Below are positions 48,460 through 60,400 of a stretch of DNA of 64,000 bases, one piece after another; position 1 is the first letter of the stretch; every line of letters starts with the position of its first letter. Position numbers and translations under genes: made by a program. The notes beneath the pieces were generated by a model. That model was not told the DNA's origin, ran no database searches, and saw only the letters and a program-made list of their open reading frames with translations. This DNA comes from Apostichopus japonicus (taxonomy: Eukaryota; Echinodermata; Holothuroidea; Aspidochirotida; Stichopodidae). The DNA lies in the NCBI RefSeq assembly GCF_037975245.1, contig NC_092561.1, positions 2,902,501-2,966,500 of the forward strand, in the 5' to 3' direction.

Positions 48460-51400
48460 ATGACAACTACCTCTGAACAACCATGTTATACTCTTATCAA
48501 TATCTCCATGGACTCTGAGCCACCAAATGAGATGCAGTTAAAGAATGACATTGGTGAGCCTACTGTAGCAACATTTTGTCATCTATTAACATCTTGATAG
48601 TTATTTTATTAAATCTTTTTTGATAATTTAGAGGTTACAGAATAGTGCTGTTTGCAAGTGGAACAGACAAAAACAGACAATATTTACACTTATGATCATG
48701 AATATGTGGAATCCTTTTCCAGTTATAAGTACTTTGAAGGCTATTAAACTTAATATAAGCTAACAGAACTCTTTGGCAAATCTTTGTTTTGTATTCTAAA
48801 GAGACAGAAGTTTGAGAGTGGGTCAGCCTTGTTATGTTGTATGATGGATGCATGGCCTGCTCCATGATAAACTTCAGCTGTGCTGACTTTACATTCATCA
48901 TTAGATAAATTTTTAACTTTTAAGACATGTAAATGTTTTACAAAATTTCAACAGAAAATGGGGACGCCAATGCAAAGAGGGAGGCACTTAAGAAACTGAT
49001 GTACCTCATCTTGAATGGAGAGAAGATGCCAAGCCTGTTGATTTCTGTTATCAGATATCTCCTACCAATGAAGGTAATTAGCAAATCTTGCAGTCTTTAT
49101 AAATTGCTCACATCCTACAGCTCTAAAAGAACTACAGTAGTAGAGATATAACTGTTCTATCCTTATGTTTCACTGCTAGCTAAATCTGATTCACAAACAA
49201 ATATCTCTGATGAACAGATTGTTTGGTTTGACCACCACCAAAGATAAATTTCAGTATTAAACATTTCAGCTTCAAAATCATACTTTTGAATTTGATTTTT
49301 CAGGACCATGCTATCAAGAAGTTGCTGCTGATTTTCTGGGAAATTGTACCAAAGACACACCCAGATGGTAAACTACTCAGTGAGATGATTCTGGTCTGTG
49401 ATAACTACAGAAGGGTGAGCATATATATACTTCAAGGATCATTTAATTAAAACTGACCAGAAGGGTGAGCATATATATACTTCAAGGATCATTTAATTAA
49501 AACTGACCAGAAGGGTGAGCATATATATACTTCAAGGATCATTTAATTAAAACTGACCAGAAGGGTGAGCATATATACTTCAAGGATCATTAATTAAAGC
49601 TGACCAAAAGGGTAACATATATACTTCAAGGATCATTTAATTAAAGCTGACCAGGGCAAAATATCACAGCTCAATTACCTTAATCAATCAAGATGATGAG
49701 TTTCAATTAAATGTACAGCTTAGTCCATGCTATCGATGTACCAGTGCTTTACCTTCATTATCTATGCTATCTTATAGTACAGTATGTCCATGGTACCAGT
49801 GCTTTCATTTTATTATCTGAGCTACCTGCAGCCTACTGCCTATATTTCTGCAAACTAACTTATAAGTTCTTTCATCAGGGCTCATTTTGATCTTTTGCTT
49901 GCTTCGTTATTAGGACTTACAACATCCCAACGAATTCATCCGTGGATCGACCCTCCGTTTTCTCTGCAAGTTGAAGCAGCCTGAATTACTGGAACCCCTG
50001 ATGCCCTCTATCCGAGGATGCCTGGAGCACCGTCACAGCTATGTCAGACGAAATGCAGTCCTTGCTATATTCACTATCTACAAGTAAGGAGTTATGGTTG
50101 GATTTGAGAAGTCTACAGATGAATGCTACCTTGTGCATCCTTTCATTATGTTGTATCACATTTTCTTAGTCTCAGATAGCTACAGTAGTAGCCTGCAGTA
50201 GACTCCATCATGGCTTATAATAGCAAACATCACCTGTGAAAGATACTTGGCTGTAGTCATTTTGCTGGGTTGTTCATTCAGTGTCCTGGAGAAGAGACAG
50301 CACGAGCCGGGATAAGTTTACCTGGAAATAAGATAGCAAAATGCAATGCAAAATATTCCAATTGCTATACCAGCCCAAAGATGTATGCAGTGGTTTTGTA
50401 GGAACTGGATCGTAGTATTTTAGAAGAGACAAAATTCTACAAAATGGTTATATGACATTTAGGTTTAAGCAATGTGTTGATAAGGTAGTGGAAGGAACAA
50501 TAACAATGTTATCTCCATTTTTGTATTTCAGGAACTTTGATTTTTTGATTCCTGATGCTCCTGAACTCATCCACAACTTCCTGGAGCAAGAAGGAGATGC
50601 CTCGTGTAAGAGGAATGCTTTCATGATGTTGATTCATGTTGACCAGGTATGACATGTTAACTTGTTCTGCATGATAAAGGACTGAATTCTGCTGGGGTGA
50701 GAATTCCAAACAATTGTAGCCATGGTTTCATAAGCTTGAGAAACCAAAATCTTGTATGTTAGAGATAGCAATGGACATAATTGGTGTGTCTTGTCTTATA
50801 ATTGTGTATGTTATTATTAGTATAGATAAATATCTTTGAAAACACTCAGCAAGTGGCCATTTTAAATGTTGCGTGCAAAAATAAATGAGATATTTTTATA
50901 TTAATAGATATTGATTAGGTCCATATATTTTCAGAGAGCTTGTGAGAAATAAATTGCTGCTGTGATCAGCTGGCACAGCATTGGCAGTATGTTTGGAAGA
51001 GTGTTTGGAGAGTGTTTTAAGGAGGTCTGTTGTTTTATTTCTGTGTATTTTATTCTTTGTTATCAGGAACGAGCTCTAGATTATCTGTCCACCTGCATTG
51101 ACCAGATCAACACATTCAACGACATCCTTCAACTGGTCATCGTGGAACTGGTTTACAAGGTGAAGAAATATCTATTGGTAGTCGTAAGAATTGTTAAAAC
51201 TTTATCAGAAGTCAGAGTCTTAGTGTAAGGGACAAGTATGAACAAGGGACAATAAGTATTGGAGACAAAAGGGACACTCAGGAATATTACAATCTTAATT
51301 ATCTAAGGATTGAAACAGAACATACATCTTTATTTTTTCCGCTGTCTCCGTTACTCCATCTCAATAGCTTGTTATACTAGTTATACGAATACTGAAATAA

Positions 51401-54400
51401 CTGCAACAGTGTCAAAAAGGTTTCCCATATTTTGCTAATAAATTATTTTCTTAGTTTCAAAGTTTGCCATTATTCATTTTCAAGATATCAATTCTCAATA
51501 TAGAAACATTTTCAAGTTTGCAAATGTGTCTCATCATCTGTGCTCGCTAGCTTGTGTTTGTCTTTCAAAACCTTACCGAAAGTGATCGCCTGCTTTCTTT
51601 CAGGTCTGTCATACCAATCCATCTGAACGAGGGCGCTTCATCAGGTGCATCTACAACCTACTGCAGTCGTCCAGCGCTGCGGTCCGCTACGAAGCAGCCG
51701 GTACTCTCATCACACTGTCTAGCGCCCCCACAGCTGTGAAGGTAAAGTGTAGTGTATCCGACGTCTGCGAGTATTGTAGTTCAGATAGTTGTGTAACTCT
51801 CACTCTCACTTCATTAGTATCATGTGATAAGGAAACTTGCAATCATATTTTATCTTCTTGTTTTTCCGTCTCTTTCGTTCAAAGGCTGCTGCATCTTGCT
51901 ACATCGACCTCATCATCAAGGAGAGTGACAATAATGTCAAGCTTATCGTTCTGGACAGACTCATCGCTCTCAGAGAGGATCCCAGACATGAGAAAGTCTT
52001 GCAGGTCTGTATCATTCTTGTTCTGTTAATAATTCATCTTTTTCTTCTGTTTTTGGTACAAATTAACAAACTGAGGAGAGCTGTCGGTTTATAATGTTCA
52101 TCACAGGGAGAACAGAGGAAGTTAAGAACCTTTATAGAAAGAAAAAAAAAATCAATTTTTGGATCAAAGTATTTATGAACCTGTAAATGAAGTCATTTCA
52201 ATACTTCCCCATTTCTCACAGGAAACCTTCATGATAGATTTTTCTGTCCTTTAATCTTTAGTAAATTTTGATGTGATTTTCCCCGCTTGTTTTTTAGGAT
52301 CTGCTGATGGATATTCTGCGAGTCCTGTCTGCTCCAGACATCGAGGTCAGACGTAAGACTCTGGAGTTAGCTTTGGACCTTGTCACCTCAAGGAATGTAG
52401 GAGAGGTGAGCCTACCGTCAAGTTAAAGTGAAGCCTTAACCACACCTTCTCATTGCAAATGTACAATCATGAAACAGAAGGACATGATTTATCTGTTATC
52501 ATAAAGTGAAATACTACAATTTGTTGTAAATTTGATAAGTATTATATCAGTTTGGTGCAAAACCACAACATTTTCAGTATTTTAGGATGAGCAGTACAAA
52601 ATTAAAAAAATAAACAATATTTATGTGTTGAGCTGCTGTGCCTTTATTGTCACAATATGGCATGTGCCATGTCATTGTGTATCCCTTTGAAATTTGATTC
52701 AACATTCAAGTGAGAGTATGTAAACATTTTAGTTTAAAGATAAGCTTTAGCTTAGTTTAAGTTGTAGGTACCATGATGATTAGCTTGCTATCATCACATT
52801 GCTATTATAGCAGAAACATAACACTGAATTGGAAGTCATAGATTGTTGGTCAATAAGATGGATTTGTTGCACAGCTTAAAATAATTGTTCTAAGCTTGAG
52901 AAAGTTATTTTTCTAACCATTTTCTGTTTTTTTCTTTTTCCAGATGGTACTGGTTTTAAAGAAAGAAGTCAGTAAGACAGAGAGTGTGAGTGAGCATGAG
53001 GACACTGGGAAGTACAGACAGGTGAGAAAAATCATGAAAATAAACAAAATATAATAATATAAAATGAACCCAAATCAAAATATGACTGCTGGTATCATTT
53101 AAGAGGATTTGAAGTCACTTTGACGGGGTTTTTTGTTTATCCTTTGTTTTTTGGGTATTTTCCATCTTGGTATGGAAAGGATCAGCATTGTGCCACTTGT
53201 TCTTGACCTATGCCCCTCTCTAGCTATTTAAAATCCATACAATGTCATGAATATGCATATATTTCAGAATCACTTTTATACTAGAGAATGAATCGTAAAA
53301 TAAACTATAACCGGTCCCGTTAGATGGTGATTGCTGTTTTTTTTTGCCGTTTGATATTCATGACCTTTAACACATGTATCTTTCTTTTTACTTCTGGTTC
53401 GCAGCTTCTCGTGCGAACCCTTCATTCCTGCAGTGTCAAATTCCCAGATGTGGCAGCTCAAGTCATCCCACTGGTAGGGTCGCAAGTTTTCTTTTGATAA
53501 CTTTAAAAATTAATAATTTCATCAGTTATCATTGTGGTTGACTAAATTGAGCATTGTAACATCTAAATACCTCCCTGTTACAAGAGATCTTCTTTCAAGG
53601 ATTAAAGTGTCCCTACCACCCCTAACGCTGTTCCCTATGACTAAATTATCATCCTTATTAATATCTCCTCACAGCTGATGGAGTTCCTGAGTGACACTAA
53701 TGAACTCGCAGCTGCTGATGTTCTGGTCTTCGTCCGAGAGGCCATCCAGAGATTTGAGCAGTTGAAGCCTCTGATCATCTCCAAACTGCTGGAGGTCTTT
53801 CCTGCCATTAAGTCCATGGAGTGAGTCATCCTGTCACCCTCCCTATCTGTCAAGATTAATTGTCAGAAATTTCTAACAAGACTGCAAACTTTAGTCAAGC
53901 TTGAAACTTTGTTACAGTTTTGTAGTTTTAGATGCTTTAGATGAAGTGTTTTGATATATTGCAAACAAAAGTAATTTTCCATGTTTACACTGAGATGATG
54001 ATGTGGTCCCATTGAAATGCATTTGGTGGCTGGCTGTTATGATGTAACATGTGGGAGTGTGAAAGGTATAATAATATTAATAATAAAGATACTTATTAAT
54101 ATAGTGCATTATACAAGAAACAAAATGAGTACAAATATACAGCAGGTATGCACAGGTGATGTGCTGGTCAGTGTTGACCAAATCAACTAATGGTCTTTAC
54201 ATACTGGTGCCTTCTGGGCATTAATGTAATTAGTAGCAAGGTTTGAAAAGTTACAGCAGTTACCTCCCTTGGGCATTCTGGCCCCCAACCCCCCCACCCC
54301 TCTCCCCACCCCTATTTTGTAGGTGTCTTCCTGTATTTATCCAGTATAAGTTATTGTACTGTACCCAGAAACGAATCATTTGCACACCTGATGTGATCAT

Positions 54401-57400
54401 TCTCTGGTCCCCTTGCCTACGTTTATCTTCCTGATGACTTTCTTCTGCTAGGATTCACCGTGCTGCTCTGTGGATCCTCGGAGAATACTGCACCTCTGTG
54501 GAGGACATCCAGAGCCTGATGAATGAGATAAGGAACTCCCTCGGGGAGATACCAATCGTCGACGATGAGATGAAGAAAGCAGCTGGAGAAGACACAGAGG
54601 GTAAAATCACTTTTCTTTTTCATATCCAAGCAAACTGGTGTGATACTCTCCTAACCCCCCCCCCCCCACCCCTCCTTGCAATCATATTGTTATAAGTTTC
54701 TAACTTTGCTTAACTGAATTTTCCAAGAAAAATATGGTGTATTAAGTTGTTTAAGTCATGTGGTTGCTCTGCCAGTTGAAACACCCTAATGTTCTTATGT
54801 TAATATCAAGACTGAAATTTCCTATCAGTAGATGCTAGATAGATATTTTGTGTAAGAGATTAGAAAAGCCTTTTGCTTAAATATTTTCTTAATCACCAAT
54901 CAAGGAGGTGACACTATCATATATATATTACTGCCTATGATCTCCCTGCCGTTCCACCTCCCTTTTGCATTCAGCTGTTCTTTTACCCTCTATTTAGCCT
55001 CTGAAGAAGATCCTGCTAGGATCGAAACGTCAGGCCAACTTACTTTTACACATACTTTTACCCTCTATGTAAGATCTGTTCATCACTAAAGCTAGAAAAC
55101 AACCTTTTCAAGTTCATTCAATGTAAATTATGTATCACTTTTCTCTTCTTTTAAATCAATTCTTTAAACTCGACCTGTTTGCACAGAGGAGAGTGTAGCA
55201 GTGACAGGCCAGCGTTTGGTCACAGACATGGGTACCTATGCCACTCAGAGTGCTCTGAGCTCTGCACCTGCCAAGAAATCTGAAGAATCAAGGTTGGTAC
55301 TAGTTATTTTGATGAAACCATTTAGGTTCGCCAGATGATATCTTATTACATCAACATTAATGGTTCCCATCTCTCCAGTTATTATGATGTGCTCTCTATA
55401 AACCGAAAGTTCTCTCAAAATTTGCTTGTTAAAACACATGAACGTTTTTTGTTACTTTAGTTCTTCTTTTGTTTCCTTTTGTTCAGACCTCCTCTGAGAG
55501 GATTCTTGATGGATGGTAATTTCTTCCTCGGATCTTGCCTCTCAACGGTACTCACCAAGCTGGCTCTCAGATACATCGCTCTGAGGAAGGACATCACAAA
55601 ACAAAACGTGAGCACCTATGGATATGACTTTTACATAAACCTTACTTGTACAAGATTTTGATAATTTAAAAATTTATTAAATCTATTTCATAATTCATTT
55701 CAAATTTCATGAATGATGAAGCTATTCTCATTTGTTTCTTCCTATTACAAGTTATACATTTTGAGTTGTTTTTATGATGAATATAATTTCCTCTTTTTTT
55801 TTTTATTTACAGACATTTTTGGCAGAGTCTATGCTTATCATGAGTACAATCCTACATCTGGGTCGATCAGGCTTGGCAAAGAAGGTGAGAAAGGAAAAAA
55901 ACAAATAAATATTGACAGGTTTAACTGGAGTAACTCCCACTGCCTATATCAATGTTATACAGTCCTGCAACAAGACCAATTCCCTCTTTCATCTTGTGTA
56001 TAGCTGTGTAGAAAGTATGGATCAAGGTTGGAATTAGATGTAACAGCTTAGAGCAATGGAAATAGAAACAGATTGGCATGAAAGTATTAACTTGGTGATC
56101 TGCTCAGCTATTTCCATCTTTTTGGGGAAATATGTCCATAACATAATGGGTACCATGGCTATTGAATATCAGTATTGTTTGGTAGCTTCAATGAAGCAGA
56201 GTCTGTTCAGGAATAAATGCAGTATTCCAATTGGCTGTTAGTAGGACATGGCTAGTAGATAAGATATGCTTGTATAAATTGCAATTTTGAGAAGAAAACT
56301 GTTTTTTGTGCAATTTCATATTGCTAAGATTCTTCTTTGCTTTATTACAGAACATCACCAACGATGATTTAGATCGTATTGCTCTCTGCTTAAAAGTTCT
56401 GGCAGAGCGCCACCCTGTCATGAGCGAGATATTTGGTGAGAAGTGTCGCGGATCCTTAGATGCTATGTTGTTGGCTAAACAAGAGGAAACCAAAAACACA
56501 GAGAAGGTAAATGACAGACCAGCATGTTACTTAGGCTCTGCAATCTGATGAGATGTTCAACAAACAATCTGGAGCAATTTAGGCAGTGTATTAACAAAGA
56601 AGGGGGCCGCATGGGCCTGGGGGGGGGGAGGGCTGGTGGCTGGTCATTTGCAAATATTCATTCACATGATGAGAGCTTATTATGTGCAATTGGAAGAAAT
56701 ATATATCAAACATAATAAGTACTATGGCTTACATAAGGAATTCTCTTTCAAATCCATAAACAATTTCTGGTTTTTATTTTTTACTCAATTTGTTTTATTT
56801 TGCTAGGATGGCTTTGAGAAGAAAGTGGTCAAAGTTCAAGCAGATGACCCGATAAACTTCATGCAACTATTGGCCAAGGCTGATTCTGGAAACTCAGAGG
56901 TGAGTGAGCTTAGGAAGTAATTGAACTCTCTATTGACAAATATCTCCACTCCTAGTACTCAATGGATTCTACAAGCAGTTTGAAGTTTTCCACAAAGTTG
57001 TATTTCAACTTGATGACTTTAGCATCAAACTGACCAATAGAGCGAACAAGTTTGTTCAATATCATTATGATTATTGCCTGTATACTTATTAAATTGATGA
57101 AGAAATCGGCCTAAAATATAAGAACCCTATCATTTTGTTCCGTAAATTTTGTTTTGCTAAGTTTGCCAATTGTAATGTTTTGTTGGTTTTTACAACTGTT
57201 TTCTGCTTTAAATGTTTCAAGTTTACGGGATGTGTTTTGGGGTTTTCTCTTACAGGATCAACTTACTCTAAGTCTTACATTGGCTACGATGGGAACACCA
57301 GCAAAGAAGGACACCACTTCTCTTACACAGTCTAAGCTTAGTAAGGTAAGATCCCTTAATTGAGGAGGACCCCCCAGTTAATTTCTGTTAATTGCAACAT

Positions 57401-60400
57401 ATTAATATCTCATACCCATTTCAAGTAAAAGAATATGAAGCTGCTCTGGCCAGAATCAAATCTCATTGGGTGAGTGAGGAGCAGGCCCTGAGAGGTGGAA
57501 GTCCTTGTGGAGATAGGAGTTGGCCTGGGAGAGAGGGCCCAGGGGGAGAAGGCCTTGGTGAAAATGAGTAGGCCCTAGGGGGTGGAAGGCCTTTGGGAGA
57601 TAGGAGTTGGCCTGGGTAGAGTGCCCAGGGAGAAGGGGGAGGTCTTGGTGAAAGAGGAGCAGGCCCTGGGGGGTGGAAGGCCTCAGGGAGATTGGAGTTG
57701 GCCTGGTGGAGAGGGCCCAGGGGGAAGGGGGAGGAAGCCTTGGTGAAAGAGGAGCAGGCCCTGGGGAATGGAAGGCCCTGGGGAGGTAGGAGTTGGCCTG
57801 GGGGAGAGGCCCAGGGGGAGAAGGCCTTGGTGAAAAATGAGCAGGCCCTGGGGGGTGGAAGGTCTTAGGGAGGTACTAGTTGGCCTGGGGGAGAGTCCTC
57901 AGCGGGAAGGGGAGAAGAAGCCTTTTGGGAGAGAGGATCATGCTCGGGGAAAAAGGCCTTAGGGAGGGAAATGGGCAGATCCAGGGAGAAAGACCTTTGG
58001 GAGAGAGACATCTTGTTTGCTGTGTCTTCTCATTTGTCAGTGTGGATTAGTGCAGTAACATGAAACAGTCAAGTACCGCTGATATGTGTGTGACTGGTCT
58101 GCATCCCTATCAAATAACCTGTGTAGAATGTAGCTATGCATTGCTGGACAAATTACCCTTTAACCTCCAAACACCTCTAACAAGCTTCACTAGGCTTTTG
58201 TAGAATCTGCAATTATGTATAATATACACACGTAGGTCTGTGTTCTGTGTTGATTTATTAAACTAATTGACTGTAATTAACATAATGTCCTAGTCTTTCT
58301 AGACTTTAATGTTTGATGAAATTGTTTTACAGGTGACCCAGTTGACTGGTTTCTCAGATCCGGTGTATGCTGAAGCCTACATCAACATCAACCAGTATGA
58401 CATTGTCCTGGATGTGTTGATTGTAAACCAAACATCAGATGTACTTCAGAACTGTTCCTTGGAGTTAGCGACCTTAGGTGAGAGTTCAATCAACACGTAT
58501 TGAATAAATTTAAAACCTTTTTTCATCTAAAACAATAAAATTGAGCAGTATCAACTTCTGTTTATGTTCATCAGGGAGTTTCTTTACAAATGTGGGCAAG
58601 AAATCTTGCTTAGTCGAGTTGATACATTCAGATAGGAAACAGTCAGAAGTATATCTCTTAAATAAGAGGTTTAGTGGTATATAGATAATGTTCCTTGGAG
58701 TTAGCGACCTTAGGTGAGAGTTCAATCAAAATGTATTGAATAAATTAAAAACCTTTTTTCATCTAATACAATAGAATTGAGCAGTATCAACTTCTGTTTA
58801 TGTTCCCCAGGAAGTTCCTTAACAAATGTGGGCAAGAAATCTTGCTTAGTTTAGTTGATACATTCAGATATGAAACAGTCAGAAGTATAGCTCTTTAATA
58901 AGAGGTTTGCTGGTATATAGATAATGTTACAAAGGAGTGAGGCAATTGAAACCACTAAACTGCATCTTGGTTAAGAGATGGTTGAATCAAATCATTTTCT
59001 ACTATGCAGTATGCACCAGTAATCATTGACATTCATGGCATGTATTTTAAACATATCTTATTACCAGTTTGATTTTCTTATATTTTATTGTTTGTTTATT
59101 GTTGTTTGTTTTTTGTTGCTTGTTTTTGTGTTGTTTTTTGTTATTGTTTAAGGAAGATTGTTGATTGTTGAATCGTTGTTTATTTCCCTTTGTTTATTTA
59201 GGTGATCTAAAGTTGGTTGAGAAACCACAGCCAATGACCCTAGCAGCTCATGACTTCTGTAACATCAAGGCAAACATTAAAGTGGCCTCTACTGAGAATG
59301 GAATCATCTTCGGCAACATTGGTAGGTCAAGAAAAGTGACCAGAAGTGGTTGAAGACTGACTGGTTAAATTAATGTCAGCGAATCAACTAGTAGTGTGTG
59401 TAGACAGACCCGTTAAATTAATGTCAGCAAGATCATACTTTATGAATACAGTCTGTGCTCTAGGGCACTGGATGGACAGTTCACTGTGGAGAAGAGGCTG
59501 TACAGCTGTAGACATGAAGGAATATCAGTCATCATGGAGTTGAAGTCAGGGCACTAGCAAGCAACGACTCCCATTGATGGACAATGGACAAGATTCCTAA
59601 CAAACTTTAAGAGTTCCAAGGCAGTCACAGGAATGGATTTCAGGGAGCCAATAGTTTCCTTCTAAATACTTCCTTCTCATTGTCATTATAGAACTTAAGT
59701 AGTCTGACGGTAACATGAATTGTATAATTGAATCCTACCCTTAGGATATAGGAAAATGGTTTTATGCAGACATTTAAAAATTGTTACCAAGGCATTTCCT
59801 TTGTTTACTCAGAAAGAGGAATGATGGCTTCAACGTTTGTCCAATATATCTATGTCTGCTTGTTCAATCCACAGTTTACGATGTTTCCGGGGCAGTGAGT
59901 GATCGTAACGTGGTGGTACTCAATGACATACACATAGATATAATGGACTATATCGTACCAGCTGTCTGTACTGACGCAGAGTTCCGAACAATGTGGGCAG
60001 AGTTTGAGTGGGAGAACAAGGTAAAACATTGCTCGGTCAAAGTTCATTGTGGGACAGCTTTTTGGTGTCCATGTCTAGATTTTAGATGAATCTAGACAGT
60101 TTCTCTGTGGTTATGGTACCTTGAAGTAATAATTAGCATGAGAAGACTACAGTAATGTGTACAGGCACATCGGTTTCATTTTAGATGGCTTTTGTGAAGT
60201 TTTTTGCCCATGTGATTATCATCAGATGATACTTATTCAGTTGCATTATTGCATAAAATGTCTGCATCGTCTTTCTGCCATTTTGTTATATCTATCTGTT
60301 TATTGTCAATAATTTCTCTGTCTATTCCCATTGTTCTACAGGTGACTGTCAACACAAACATTGGAGATTTAAGAGAATACTTGAAGCATCTGTTGGGTTG

